A stretch of DNA of 64,000 nucleotides from Nephrocerus scutellatus (Eukaryota > Arthropoda > Insecta > Diptera > Pipunculidae). How positions within the stretch are numbered: position 1 is the first letter of the stretch; each line of letters begins with the position of its first letter. The notes under the pieces are model-generated. The model made no database searches, was not told the origin of the DNA, and saw only the letters and a list, made by a program, of their open reading frames with translations. Location: positions 38,428,010 through 38,492,009 of the forward strand of contig OX352763.1 in assembly GCA_947095585.1 (NCBI GenBank), given 5' to 3'. The position numbers and the translations under genes were made by a program. Positions 32,510 to 45,919 of this stretch are shown piece after piece.

Positions 32510-34985
32510 TTTGGGACAATCTGGTTTCACTTTTTTATATTTTTACGGGCATTGACGATTAATCGAAGTTTTACTGTACACCATGCATATCATAAAAACG
32601 TTAAAGAGAATACAGGATTCAAGTTCGTTCGAAAATTTAAGCGCAGAGAACTTTCCGGATGATTCTTACAACTAAGGGCACAATCATAATGCACTTTAAT
32701 CTTCTGAGTATAACGGGAGAAACGTTTATTATGATTGAGCCTAAAAAACTTAAGCAGTAAAGTTTTGTCTAACCATAAAAACCAATTATGTTAAAATTAC
32801 TCTATGTATGCTATTTAGGTATAAGATTTGTGACGTTTGTCACTGTTAATAATAGTTTTGAAATTACAAACATACAGTCGCAGATGTATAAAAATAAGAA
32901 ACAAATTATGAAAAAAGCTCAATAGCAAATGCTATTCACATGCCAATTTAAGTTCGAAATCCAAAGGTTTTGTAGTTGTACCTTGTACGTCTTTCGCAAA
33001 CTTTGACTATCCATCCAAGGACACATCATTTATTGATTTAAGATAATCTCGCATGCATTAGATAGAGAGAAAATAAGTATATAAACATTCCAAAGCAAAA
33101 AGACGTAGTTACATAGATGGACGTTCCTATGGCAACACGTACTACTGTAAATAGTTCCCTTCAGATCACACATCGTCTGGTCATTTGTCCTTGCTATAGG
33201 GCAGGAAAAGCAACAGCTATTGTTACCCCAACTCTATTTGAATTGTCCATGTCACCTTGATGGAAGCTCTCGTTGGAGCTTAACTTGAATGGACTATCTT
33301 CGATAGTGTTGTGTATGTTCGTGCCAATTTACTATTCATGCATACGTCTCACGTATGAGAACACACACTTATCTATAAATAACGTCCTCGCCATTGTCAC
33401 CTGACAACATGCTGAAGGATATAACAAAATAAAAATGGAAAACTACACTCGGAAAGACGTAAGTAAGTAAGGATAGCTTTCACCTAACCTTTAATCATTT
33501 GGGAAAGATCCCCACCGGCCAGCGAGATAAGTGATTACTATGGCAACGCACCGTGGATTTATCCCCCCCACATTCCAAAGAAACAAACACAAACAAATAT
33601 AGTCTTTGGTCTGATGGGGGATTTGATTTCGTCGACGTCGGTTTTTGTTTCAAGGTCGTTTATGAGAAGTCAGTGATGGGTGGATGTTTTTGTTTACAGC
33701 TTACCTGCACTTTGATTTCAAAATTTAGTTGTTCTTCCAGGATATACGTTCACATTTCTATGGCACAGTATATGCTTCTGAATGGTACCTCCAGTAAGGA
33801 CATTCATAGACTGTGCATTCATTAACAAACAACAGGTCTGTATTGCATGGTGAGTGACAATGACAATGATGCCAATGCCAGGCAACCTGTTGAACGAATC
33901 TTTACCATCCAACATCCTACTATACACTATGACACACGACACCGACACCATTTCGAACAAAAAAAAAGTTAACAGACAGAGAAGAAAAAGACCAACGATA
34001 TCCTTTTGTTATCCTTGAGTTGGTGGTCGTCTGACGATGGGGTGGGCCAGTCATTGGTGGTCGCCATACTTGTTATCGTCTCCCAAGGAAACTTCTACAA
34101 AAGCATCATATGAAGGCGGACAAAAGTTGTGGGCTGACTATGAATTTCATTGCACTGTGGGATTAATACACGAAGAAAGGAATAATTTAATCTCATCAAT
34201 AGTATGGAAAATAATGAATCGTTTTCTGTATATTGTAGTGTATGAGTACTCTAAAATATTATAAAAACAATGCTAATTCGCAGTTCGTCATGATTAGCAT
34301 CAAGCAAACCTTCAACGCTAAGTTATCTCGCATACTAGCTATCTGGCTACTTCACTTTCGCTTATAAACATTGACTTAGATTAGTTTCGAGCTTATCTTA
34401 CTAAACTTAATCAAAAAAAAAAAGATTATCAATACTTGTAGAATAAAAATAAATATAAATTGAAAAAGTTAAGTGCCAGCCAAACATAAAAAAGCACCGC
34501 ATCACGCCGAAAAATGATTGCATCACCTTCTTAATTGGGGTTCATTGCACCACCTTCAAATAAATTATTGATAGAATCATTATGGCGTTCAAAGTCGACC
34601 AATATCAAGCAATATCAAGGCTACTATTTTATTGTATTATTGTATGGTAATTACAAATTTGTTTATGCACGTTTGCCACTATATGTCTGTGGCCACGATT
34701 CGTTTATTCTAACAATTCCTCAAATATATATCGATGGTTATAAAATACGCAATCACACACAATATAAATCGACTCATAATTGGCCCCGTTTCTGCGTTAC
34801 GTCGGCATACAATTTGCGCGATACTGAAGTATTATCCGCAGCAAACAAATAATTGCATGTACTTGATTCTTCAATGATATTATGAAAATGTTTTCTAGTT
34901 TTTATCCAGGGTAGGTACATGCAAAATGCAGCACACTAAAAATTCTTTCTTTGCTAGTTCGAGTAAGCTAGCAACAAAAACTATA
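32510..34985. other. no recognised element or gene
   Basis: AT-rich sequence with no family recognised. Frames at 33553-33825 plus and 34535-34852 plus have no domain signature and are not called. Confidence 0.45.
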
Positions 34986-34987
34986 TC

Positions 34988-36260
34988 ACGCATTGGCTTT
35001 ATAATTCGGTAATAAGACTTCTGTACGGTGTAGTGGTCTGGTGGACTGCCCTAGACAAAGCCATATATTGCGGCAAGCTAATCAAAGTCCAGAGATCGGC
35101 TATGTATGTATGAGCGGAGCTCTTTGCATTACCCCTCTGCTGCTGCTCAACCTATCACCACTCGACGTCTTTAGCAGACAAACTGCTACTAGCGCGTATC
35201 CTTCCAGTTGATAAGAAACGAATTTGGACACACCACTATTCTGAATTCATTCAGGGCTCCACCAGGAGGTATAGACTACACCATTCCGCAACAACATTTC
35301 AACAACAGCTTCCAGATCACCATCCCCTCCAGATCACTCTGGGAAGAAGGGGCTATCTAGGAAGATGAATCAATCCGTTTTTATACTGACGGGCCAAAAA
35401 CTGTACCTCGTCACCCCCGGCAGAGGTGTTTTCTAAAAAGAGCTAAACATAAGTCTCTCTTGCCGTCTTCCTTATCACTGCAGTATGTTTCAAGCAGAAA
35501 TCATTGCGATTAAAGAAGTCGTGTCTTGGCTGAAGAGTCATGTCATATCCATAAATAATAATCTTCTCGGATGGTCAAGCAGCTTTGAGGTCCCTAGAAT
35601 CAGTCTCTACGAATTCTATTGTAGCCCTTGACTGCCGATCATCTCTCAGCGAGATGGTGGAGCAGTTCAACGTTCACCTGTATTGGGTGCCGGAGCATAG
35701 GAACATTCTGGCGAAGTGCAGGCAGGGCAAAAAATTGTATTATGCTGCCCCTTTTACCTGAAAATGGTTTTCTAGGCATACCGATTGCATACCGAAAACT
35801 TGTGTAGCGACAAAACAGATATGGTCAAAGCTGGATCCGAAACGCTCCAAGTGTTTGATCTCTCTAAGCAGAGTGCACATAAGTGATACGATAGGTGCAA
35901 TTACTGGGCACTGTCTTTTAGGCAAGCATCCAGCAAGGCTTTGTGAATTTTCCAGTGACTTCTACAAAAGCTGCATGGACCAGAAAGAGGAAGAGACCAT
36001 TCTTCACTTTCTCTGCACATGCCCAGCTCTTTCTCTAAAGCGTAAGATCCTTTTGGGAGCTTTCTTTAATAACGACATTAACAATTTGTCAATCACTGAC
36101 ATCAAAAGTCTTCTACGCTTCATTCGAAGCTCCAATCGGTTCAACGAGTAGGGCGAGAAATCGTCTCGACAGATGTGGCATCAAAATGGACCATCTATTG
36201 GTCTAAGTTCGTCGACTTCGTGCGGACAGCCAACCCAACCTAACCTAACCTAACCTATCC
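34988..36260 (+). mobile_element. D retrotransposon 3' half (RT end, RNase H, tail domain) with (AACCT)n tail
   Basis: Plus strand. 35000-35230: VRLLYGVVVWWTALDKAIYC, SLADKLLLARILP (RT thumb). 35380-35600: RNase H, with VCFKQKSLRLKK (FQAE block decayed) and FSDGQAALRSLESVSTNSIV. 35640-35720: SEMVEQFNVHLYWVPEHRNI (VPGH-type block with the Gly changed). 35855-36151: MISLSRVHISDTIGAITGHC, FYKSCMDQKEEETILHFLCT, CPALSLKRKILLGAFFNNDI, ending LRFIRSSNRFNE-stop. The ~80-bp 3' non-coding region ends in (AACCT)4 at 36237-36258, where a B element begins. The last ORF is intact; the upstream part has stops. Confidence 0.83.
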
Positions 36261-36262
36261 AG

Positions 36263-38600
36263 CGATAAAATAGTGATAAGCAAGAAACGTTTCTGCGGTG
36301 TTCAAGCGAATCTATTGATTTCGCGATGTTTTCTTCACCGATAAGTTTTATCGCACTGTTTTGTATTCCATCTAACTGAAGCAAAGATAGGTAGTTTTAG
36401 GCGCACCAGACCAGATATGACAGTTAAACTCAAGGTTAGGGAAAATAAGACCATTGTAGCAGTATACTGATCAGAGGGGGTGAAATATTTCTTACACCGG
36501 GGTAAAAAACCTAAACATTTCTTAGCATTTTTGGCGACGGTAAATATGTTATCATTCTAGCGAAGCTTATCATTAACGCACATACCGAGAATTGTGAGTT
36601 TTTCAGTTTCCTCGATGCAAGTGCCATTCATTGATAATGGCATTGGATTTAGGATTCGTTTAGACGACAGGACACAGCATTGGATTTTGGAAGCGTTAAA
36701 TTCTACTCGATTGTTTTTTCGACATTTTTTTATGCTCTCCAGGTCGGAATTTAACGTGCTTAACATATGTAGTTGTTTGAGTTCCACATGAGAAATTCAG
36801 GGACGTTTCTCAAACTTATATGGGAGGCTAAGAGTGCTGTCGTTAGCGAAAGAGTGAATTGGATTAGAAGTAGTGGACAAGAGATCATTAATAAAAATGA
36901 AGAAGAGTGTCGGGGACAAAACAGAGCCCTGGGGTATGCCAGCATTTATGTGATGTACCTTAGACTTGTAACCGTCCAATACAACCTGAATTAAGCGGTC
37001 CAAAAGATAGCTTCTAATCCAATGAAGCAGTTTTTCATTCACTCCATAAGCATGCAATTTGGACAAAAGAGCTTGATGACAAACTCTGTCAAATGCCATG
37101 CAAATGCAACAGCTTTGCTTTCACCAAATTGATGTAAAGACCGGTTCCACTGTTCGGTGAGATATATCATAAAATTACCACTAGAACGTTGCTCACGTTA
37201 TCCGTACTGCCGGTAACTAAGGATTTCATTGGTTTCAAGATTTTCATGAGCTGAAAATTAATCAGCGTTTCCATGAATAATGGATGTAAGTGCTATGGGT
37301 CGGTACGAACAAGGAGACGACGGCTCGATTTTTTTGGGTATGGGCTGGACAAATGCTGTTTTGCAACTTCTCGGAAAGAGTCTAAAAGAATAGGATAGAT
37401 GAAAATTGTAATTCCAGCTTGGAAGAACACCTCTTCAGAACCAATGGGGAAATACCATCTTAGCGTTTTTTTGAGTGTTGAGACCGTTTAAGACTCAACA
37501 TCTGGAATCTGGAAGCGTGGAGCTAGATACAAAATGCGCAGCAAACAGATTTGCTTCGTCCTTAGAGTTTACAACTGGAATGTCATTATAAATGAGCGTT
37601 GGAATCGACGACGACGCTGTATTTTTGATTCTTTTCACGAATGACCAAAAATGTTTACTATCTTTGGGACATTGTAGTAATTTTTGGTCGTAGGCGAATT
37701 TGACTCGCCGAGGATGGGCATTGCAATCATATCTGGCTCGTTTAAAATTTTTTCGTTTTTCCTCAGTAGGGTTTACTTGCTAAAGCCGAAGGCATACCTC
37801 TCTAAGCCTAGAAGCCTCTTTACAGCTTGAGTCATACCATCCATCCTCCTTTGGTTTGACGGACTTATTCATGGAGGGGATAAATTCTCTCAATCAATCT
37901 CATCAAAGGATGATGTTTGTGATTGCATCAGCGGCGGCATCCACGTTATTATCGCGAACAGTAGCGATCGGTTAATACTCCCAAAGAAGTTGTTAAGGCC
38001 GTCCCGATTGGCTTTCTCGTATTGCCATACGGTTTTTTTTTTGAGTTTTTTCTCTAACTGCATGGTTTATTAACCAGAAATTAGCTGATACTAAACAATG
38101 GTCTGACGAGCCTAGAGGCGATAATACATTGATAGAGTACTGAACAGGAAGATTGGTAAGGAACAAGTCAAGGGCGGAATGATATGCAATGTCACGTATT
38201 CGTGTAGGCTCATTTACAAGCTGAGTAAGCTGATTAAACTCAGCGAATAACTCAACAAACCTTCCTTTGGGTGTTGTCTGGCCAGAATGGCGAAGCCACC
38301 CAGAAGTGTGTTTATTGAAATCGCCCGCAATAACGATTTCATTTTTACTATGTTTTGTGACAATTCTTAAAATTGAATCAGACAGTGAGTAAAACTCACT
38401 CTGAGTTAAAACACTGTCTAAGTTGGGACTTCTCTAAAGGAAACAGTAGTGGATGTTACACTCATGTACCTTTATTTTGAGGCACATGACATTACATTCC
38501 AGATTGGAATATTGGCTGAATTAAAGCAAAGGTTGGAACGCAACATCACTACGGACATTAATTGTGAGTCCGCGTCGAGGGACAGGGAAACAGTTAAATT
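36263..38600 (-). mobile_element. B retrotransposon copy 3 (EN end to RT thumb)
   Basis: Minus strand. 38600-38440 is the EN region, 38390-37780 the linker, and 37620-37130 the RT start in broken frames. 37099-36797 is the palm: MAFDRVCHQALLSKLHAYGV, WIRSYLLDRLIQVVLDGYKS, NAGIPQGSVLSPTLFFIFIN; the catalytic FADD is mutated to FAND (36850s). 36787-36557: LHMLSTLNSDLESIKKCRKN, MNGTCIEETEKLTILGMCVN. 36440-36270 carries the YNCHIW.. to ENIAKSIDSLEH block. The C-terminal ~100 residues are missing where it meets the D tail. Confidence 0.82.
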
Positions 38601-38839
38601 AAAATCACAGAAGCTATCGCAGCTTCCACCTGTTAACCCACAATTAAAGTATGAATAGAACAACAACAGGAATATGTGTCAACTGTCAATTGCTGTCTAC
38701 AAAAAGTAACTGTTTAGCGATGAAATTTTAGCCCAGTATGCATTATGCTTGTTATTGTCAGTAACTGCGCTTACATATTGCTAATTCTATAATTCAGCCA
38801 TCAGGGAATCATCAGGCATCAGAATTGCAAGTGGCTGTA

Positions 38840-40830
38840 ACTATCTCTTACTGGTGGAGTGCGATCAAACCTCCACGTGCTGGCCGCCGGTAATTTTCCT
38901 CCAATACAGTAAAGGCTCAATGATTGGGCTATTCCCTTCAAAATAAGGTTGTCGCGAGGCCAATACCCTCTCCCGTAAAAAAAAACTTTATATCTAGGTT
39001 GACATCATGTGCTCAGGGTGGGGTTTCTACTCAGCAAAAGAATGAAACCCACCGTTATCGGCTTTAAAGCAATAAGTGAACGGCTATGCACCCTTCGCGT
39101 GTGGGGCAGATTTAAAAACATTAGCCTCATAAACGTTCACTCACCTAAAGAGGATTCTCCCCAGATGATGAAAAAGAAGAATTCTTTGAATTAGTCGAAC
39201 GGAAGCTCCATGACTGCCCTCAGTATGATGTGAAAATCATTCTTGGGGATATAAATGCAAAAATAGGTAAGCAGCCGGTATTCAGGCAGTAAATTGGCAC
39301 CCATAGCTTACATGAGAACACTAATGAATATGGCAACGAGTCATAGAGATGGCAGCAAGCAAGTACTGCTGACTCCATCTCAGGCAGTAGTCGTTCGATG
39401 ACGAATGTAACCCAGCGACTGAACGTAAGATTGTTGCGTACCAAGCAATGCACCAATCTCATAGAACGTGGGGAAGAGAAGATGAATATAAAGAACTCAG
39501 AATATATGAAAAAACAGTTCACCGGCGAAAGAAAGCAGCCTGGGAAAAGAATCTTGTCCGTGAACTAGAATAGTACAGAGAGCAAGGACCGCACCAGGCG
39601 CGGAATTTCTACCAAAGAGTATGAGTTCGGTATGACGCAATATAAACCGCGTTGCACCTACTGCAAAGACAAAGAGGGTAATCTGATCGCCGTTCTCAAA
39701 GGCATCTTAGAGCGATGGGGGGAGCACTTGCAAGAGTTAGTAAATGTCCAGCTAACTGAGGAATTTGAGGCTCCACCAATGATCGAAGTCCTTACAATGC
39801 TGCCACCACCAAGCATAGATGAAGTTAGCAAAGCTATAAATGGACTCAAAAAGGTCCCGGACCTTTCAATTCATGAAATAATAGTGCAAGTATGGAAGGA
39901 AGAAGCGATGCCGGAAGACTGCTGAAGAGGCATCCTGTGCCCCATACATAAGAAGGGAGATATCACAGCATGCAGCAATTTTCGTGGTATAACTTTGTTA
40001 AGTACTGCGTATAAGATTTTCTCCTCTATTCTTTTAAATAGGATAGTCCCATACGCTAAAGTCATCATTGGTCCAGACCAATGTGGCTTCGTCCCAGGCA
40101 AATCAACAACGGATCAGATTTACATCAGATTTAGGCAAGTGATCGAAAAATGCCTAGAGTTTCAAAACTCACCACATTCACTATTTATAGACTTTAAAGC
40201 CTCATATAATAGAATAGCTAGTGAAGAACTCTGTAAAACCATGAGCGAATTCGGCATCCCAAATAAACTGACACGACTATGTAGGTTGACCATGACAAGT
40301 GAAAATATCCAGATACTATCAAGCCCATTCAACATCTATAGCAGGCTCCGGCAAGGGCATGGACTGGCCTGCGTCCTCTTCAACTGAGGGGAACAATCCT
40401 CCTTAAGTCCATTCAGATACTGGCTTACGCAGACGATATTAAAATCATTGGTAGAAACCCGCGGCTCCAAATCTGGGGCTGCACATAAATGAAAGCAAGA
40501 AGAAGATCCAACATTGGTCCCGCAATTAAAAAAGTGGGTCGCGAATTTGAAGTACGGCAATCCTTTAACTATCTCGGGTCAACTGAATCAACCGATAACA
40601 GCATGGAACCAGAAATGCGCGCACGTTTGCTTAAAGCCAACAAAGAGCCTACTATAGTCTGTCAAGACTCTTCAAGTCCAGGAAGTTAACCATAACATCC
40701 AAGCTGCTGTAATACAATGGTCATACCAGTACTCACATATGGACCCGATAGTCGGGGGCTTAGCAAAAAGCATTCTGGTCTCTTAGCCGCGTTCGAGAGA
40801 AAAGTACCTCTTAACTCTTTTAAGTCTTCG
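38840..40830 (+). mobile_element. A1 non-LTR retrotransposon copy with 5' leader, EN, RT
   Basis: Plus strand. A ~130-bp 5' leader from 38840 (ctatctctTactggt..., CGATCAAACCTCCACGTG) matches 51890 on. 39009-39194: GFLLSKRMKPTVIGFKAISE, ERLCTLRVWGRFKNISLINV (EN). 39230-39350: KIILGDINAKIG-type EN block. 39370-39620: basic EN-RT linker. 39632-39925: CKDKEGNLIAVLKGILERWG, STHEIIVQVWKEEAMPEDC. 39995-40387: MLSTAYKIFSSILLNRIVPY, GFVPGKSTTDQIYIRFRQVI, LFIDFKASYNRIASEELCKT. YADD is intact at 40426-40437, but the palm segment before it is deleted. 40490-40830: thumb remnants. EN start and several joints are deleted, so it is inactive. Confidence 0.85.
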
Positions 40831-40834
40831 CGTA

Positions 40835-42740
40835 TGTAAGATTTTGCAATTTTGGATTATTTATTTATTTAGTAAAACTGGACCATTGCACCACATTTTA
40901 ATTTTTTTTTGTAAAATTTTGTCTAATTGGACCAAAACGGCAACCCTAATTGATATAAGTCCATCACCATCAATTTGTTTAAAAATAAAAATCCAAAATA
41001 TAACTACATTAAAAGTTATGGTTTATCTTTTGACTGCATTTGCTAAAATTGAGCCGTATGATTGTCGCCAGTGACCACAATATGTGAAGACATGTCTCAC
41101 ACATTTACACTATGAAAAGAGTTCAGTGGGAAGGTTTTTGGTCATGGTTGTGGTGGTGGCTCTTGTTTTCCTTTTCGTCTCCCAACCAACTTTTTGCTAT
41201 TTTCGAGACAATTGAAAAGGACGTCAAGGCCGCAAGATCCTTTCGCTTTGGTATGTGTGCGTTCGTACAGGTGGCAAATAAATGCCTGTTGCCATCAGTC
41301 AGCAATGCCACCCTCCATTTGCTACATTCCCTGTTGGAGATTCTCGGAAGCTCAGCTGTTCAGATTCACATGAGGCGAAGGGAAGGACAAGAAAAAGTAC
41401 GATGCTGAAAAAGAGAACGAATTCGCTTTATCGTTTCTTTTTTGCTTTGTGGATTTTTTTTGTTTGATACATCAACACTCAAGGTCGAACAGGAAGAATT
41501 AATTTTCCTTTTCACTTTTTTTTCCCCGGTACATATGGTGTGGTGTGCAAATATCTGCTCCTGTGGTCGTTCTTAGCTACCGTACAACTTAAAGGTCAAA
41601 GTTGGAGTAAAATGAAATGAAAATGAAAGTTCTGACACGCGGGAAATTTCATTATTTCTTGGTTTTCATTTTCATGCTTTTGTGAGATTTTTCCTCGATT
41701 TTCATTTGGTAGCCTGGGTTTTCTTGGCGAAACGCATTATTCGTTGCTTCATCTTTTGGTAGCGGGTGTCTCTGCTTCATATTCATCTCTTTGCCGCATG
41801 CGCTCGACGAGCTTTAACTTGCAACTGTCATAAGAGTAGGAGTTGTGTGGAGCGTATTATAACAGCCTGCTTACGGTTTGCAAAAAGGAATCCAAAGATA
41901 AAGCTTTTGACTGATTCTGGTTGATTGCGTCGATTGGCTTTGAGTGAGGTTTTTTCTTTTTGCAATTTTATCCGGTAGAAGCCCACCCGCCTGTTGCCCT
42001 ACATTTTGGGCTTAAAGCCATATTTGAATGGTTTTTCCTTCAACTTGAACTGATGCTGATTGTGGAGTCACCACCATCACCACTCAATCCCACTGACAAT
42101 TACCAATGGTGCCTTTTTTCTGCTTTACTTTATTTGCCATGTTGCGTCTGTGAGAATTTTGCCTGGTGTGTGTGTGTCCTTCAGAAGAAAAGATTGGAAA
42201 AGCGGAAAGAGAGAGTTGTGTACTACACAGAGAATATTTCGAGAAATTGCTTCGGTTTTGTATGGTTTTTGGTCGATCTGCTTTGGTCCTGCCGCAATAA
42301 TAGTAAAAAGGAGATTGTATAGTTGCTGGCAGGAGTCTGTCTGGTTCTTCAGTTAACCTCTATCGCATTATACGTATAGGTATAAGGTACATAATATGAA
42401 ATTAAATAACAATGTGATAATAACATAAAAAAATGCACTGAGACATTAGAGACGGTGCAAAAAGAGCGCAGCACATTTCCTTTGGATGAAAGTGAAAACT
42501 TTCTCTTCTAGTCTCTGAGCATATCCTCTTAAAATGATAGCTACTCGGGCCAACCAAAAGTCCAGTTCTGTAAGGTTAATTATCGTTGTTCATTAGCGTC
42601 AACAGCTACCAACGTATGATAGTCTCAATAAAAAAATTAAGGTGGAAGAAGTAAGAAGACTGAAGATATTATTTTTTGGGAAAATTCTAGTTTTAATAAA
42701 ATTCATGAATTATTTTTAATTTTAATCGATTTTAAGATTT
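40835..42740. other. no recognised element or gene
   Basis: Overlapping frames at 41112-41408 plus, 41960-42322 plus and 42060-42356 plus have no recognisable domains. T-rich and TTTTC-rich runs. Looks like non-repetitive host DNA. Confidence 0.45.
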
Positions 42741-42744
42741 TAAG

Positions 42745-45450
42745 TAAAGGGATTCGGACCCTTATAATGCTCGGCTATATGCTTGGCACAGCGTTGGCAT
42801 CAAAGAAAAGGAGGAGAAAAGAGGAGATGTCTATGAGCTTGTGCCTTTAATGACTGTGGATCATGAAGTTGTGGAAAGACAGAGCTTGGCAGGGCATTCC
42901 ACATACGTGTTGTACGGCTGAAGAACGAATCTCTGAACTTAACTGTATGTCCGAAGATGGGCTTAAGGGTAAACTGATGAACATTTATAGCACCACAAGT
43001 ATTGCGGTTGAACACAAGGAGAGGTGGCGTGTAACTGGCTATTTCTCTTGAGCATCGCTAGTAGAAGAAACGATAAAACAGTGACAAGCAGGAAACGTTC
43101 CTGCGGTGTTCAAGCGAATCTATTGATTTCGCAATGTTTTCGTCACCGATAAGTTTTATCACACGGCTTTGTATTCTATCTAACTGATGCAAGGTAGTTT
43201 TGGACGCACCAGACCAGATATGATAATTGTACTCAAGCTTAGGGCGAATAACAGCCTTGTACATAGTAGCCAAATCAGAGGGAGTTAAATATGTCTAGCA
43301 CCGGGCTAGAAAACCTAATCATTTTACAGAATTTTTGGCGACGGTGAATATTTAGTTATTCCAACGAAGCTTTTCGTTAACGCACATACCGAGAATTGCG
43401 AGTTTTTCAGTTTCCTCGATGCAAGTGCCATTCATAGATAATGGCATTGGATTTAAGATTCGCTTGGGTGACAAGAGACAGTATTGGGTTTTGGAAGCGT
43501 TAACTTCTACTCGATTGTTTTCTCCCCATTTTATCATGCTGTCCAGATTAGAATTTAACGTGCTTAATAAACGTAGTTGCACATGAGAAGTGGATGGACG
43601 TTACTCGAACTTGTATGAGAAGCTGAGAGTGCTGTCATCAGCGAAAGAGTGCGTTGGATTAGAAATAATAAAACAGAAATAGAAAAAATAATTAATAAAA
43701 ATGATAAAGAGCGTCGGATAGAAAACAGAGCCCTGAGGAACTCCAGCATTTATCTGCTGTATTCTAGACTTGAAACCGTCTAAAACAACTTGAATTGAGC
43801 GGTCCAAAAGATAGCTTCTAATCCAATGAAGCAGTTTTTCATCAACCTCATAAGCACGGATTTTGAACGACACAGCTTGATGCCATTCTCTGTCAAATGC
43901 TATCAAATAATATCGAGTTCAACAGCTTTGCTTTCCCAAAATTGATGCAAAGACCGGTTCCACAGTTCGGTAAGATATACCAATAATTTACCAGTGGAAC
44001 GTTGCCCACGAAATCCATACTGCCGGTCACTAAGTATTTCGTTGGTTTCAAGATTTTTCGTGAGCTGAAAATTGATCATGCAAAGAATGAATGAAGGTGC
44101 TTTGGGTCGGTACGAAGAAGGAGACGACGGCTCGCCTTTTTTGGGTATGGGCTGGACAATGTTTGTTTTCCAAATTTTCGGGAAGAGTCCAGAAGAATAG
44201 GATAGATGGAAAAGCTTACGCAATGGTAATGCCAGTTTGGAAGAACACCTCTTCAAAACCAATGGGGATAAACCATCTGGCTTAGTGGATTTGTGAGTGT
44301 TGAGATCGTTTAAAACTCTAGCTACTGCACGAGTACGAATGGATATCTGTCCCATAGAGTGTACAATATTCTGGGGTGCTGAGGAGGCTGCAATGCACAA
44401 TCTGGAAGCGTGGAGCTAGCTGCGAAATGCGCAGCAAACAGATTAGCCTTGTCTATAGAGCTGAAAACTGGAATGTTATTATAAATGAGCGTTGGAATCG
44501 ACGAGGAGGCTGTATTTTTGATTCTTTTCACGAAAGACCAGAAACTTTTACTACCTTTGGGACATTGTAGTATTTTTCCCTCAATTTGTGTTCGTTGCCG
44601 AATTTAACTCGCTGAAGATGGGCATTGCAATCATTTCTGGCTCGTTTAAAATTTGTTCAGTTTTACTCAGTAGGGTTTGCTTTGTAAAACCGAAAGCATA
44701 CCTCACTAATCCTAGAAGTCTCTTTACAGCTTGAGTCATACCATCCATCTTCATTTCGTTTAACAGACTTATTCCTGGAAGGGATACATTTTCTCTCAAA
44801 TAAGGATGATGTTTGTGATTGCATCAGCGGCGGCATCTACGTTGCTATCGCGAAACAATAGCGACCAGTTATTTCTCCCAAAGAAGTTGTTAAGGCCGTC
44901 CCAATTGTCTTTCTCGTATTGCCATACTGTTTTTTATCTAACTACTAACTCTGGTTTATTAACGAGAAATTAGCTAATACTACACAATGTTTTGACGAGC
45001 CTAGAGGCGAAAAGGTAAGGAACAAGTCAAGGGTGTTTGCGGAATGATTTGCAATGTCAGGTATTCGTGTAGGATCATTTACAAGCTTAGTAAGGTGATT
45101 AAACTCAGCTCTCAACACACTTTCCTTCGGCTGTTGTCTGGCCAGAATGTCGAATCAACCCAGACCCACATTGAAATCGTCCGCAATAACGACTTCAATT
45201 TTACGATGTTTTGTGACAATTCTTAAGATTGAATCAGACACTCTATGAAACTCGCTCTGAGTTGAAACACTGTCTAAGTGGGGGATCCTGTAAAAGAAAC
45301 AGTAGTGGATGTTGCGCTCTAGTACCTTTACTTTGAGCCAAATGAAATTGTATTCCGGATTAGAACTTTGGCTAAATTGAGGCAAACGCTGAAATGCATC
45401 ATCACTCCGGACATAGATTGCAAGTCCGCGTCGAGGGAAAAAATAATGGC
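42745..45450 (-). mobile_element. B retrotransposon copy 4, most complete B in the window
   Basis: Minus strand. 45385-45155: EN end (SEFHRVSDSILRIVTKHRKI, EVVIADDFN). 45060-44581: linker (NEMKMDGMTQAVKRLLGLVR is the alternative frame; CKETSRISEVCFRFYKANPT in the coding frame). 44531-44322 and 44400-43903: RT start (ARVLNDLNTHKSTKPDGLSP, LVLKRCSSKLALPLRKLFHL, ILSDRQYGFRGQRSTGKLLV). 43906-43601: MIAFDREWHQAVSFKIRAYE, NAGVPQGSVFYPTLFIIFIN, and FADD intact at 43634-43645. 43582-43352: thumb. 43273-43058: MATMYKAVIRPKLEYNYHIW, NIAKSIDSLEHRRNVSCLSL. 43015-42800: FNRNTCGAINVHQFTLKPIF, SFFSRTTRMWNALPSSVFP. Only point mutations and small indels break it. Confidence 0.87.
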
Positions 45451-45454
45451 ACCA

Positions 45455-45915
45455 AGTTATAACCAGGCAGATTAAATTCCGAATTAAGAATTCGTTCTCA
45501 GCCCACGTATGTTTCTGAGATCCATTCTAAAATAACACATAACTACCGCTTCTTTTAACCGAATTTGTGTAATAGATGTCTCACAATGGATTATCAACAC
45601 AATTTGTAGCCAGTGTTATACCTTTACGACAAAATGAGTTAAATCACCAGAAGAAACAAACACTCACAATCCGTTATTCTAATTGCTAAAGAATTAGATC
45701 ATCAAACTGCCGCATGAAAAACATGCGACAGTTATCCCACTAAGTTCTTTAGCTGCGCTTTTAATGATTGGGCACAGGGAAACCACACACTGCACTTGTT
45801 GATCGAGTGACCGCGCGAGCCGTTGTTTAAACAATAGCTAGCAATAGTTAATGTCAACGTGCGTGCTGATGTGCGACCGTGCATCGCAGTGATTGTGAGG
45901 CAACTGACTGACAAC
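45455..45915. other. AT-rich DNA upstream of B copy 4
   Basis: Possibly the decayed 5' part of B copy 4 or flank. A 60-codon minus frame at 45732-45914 has no recognised domain. Confidence 0.4.
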
Positions 45916-45919
45916 CTGT

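Noticed and set aside
36237..36258. (AACCT)4 as an interstitial telomere
   Set aside because: It sits exactly at the end of a retrotransposon and the other D copy has a decayed version, so it is better explained as the element tail.
41960..42322. 120-codon plus-strand frame with hydrophobic and Cys-rich text
   Set aside because: T-rich sequence gives Phe/Leu/Cys-rich frames by chance; an overlapping frame is equally open and there is no homology.
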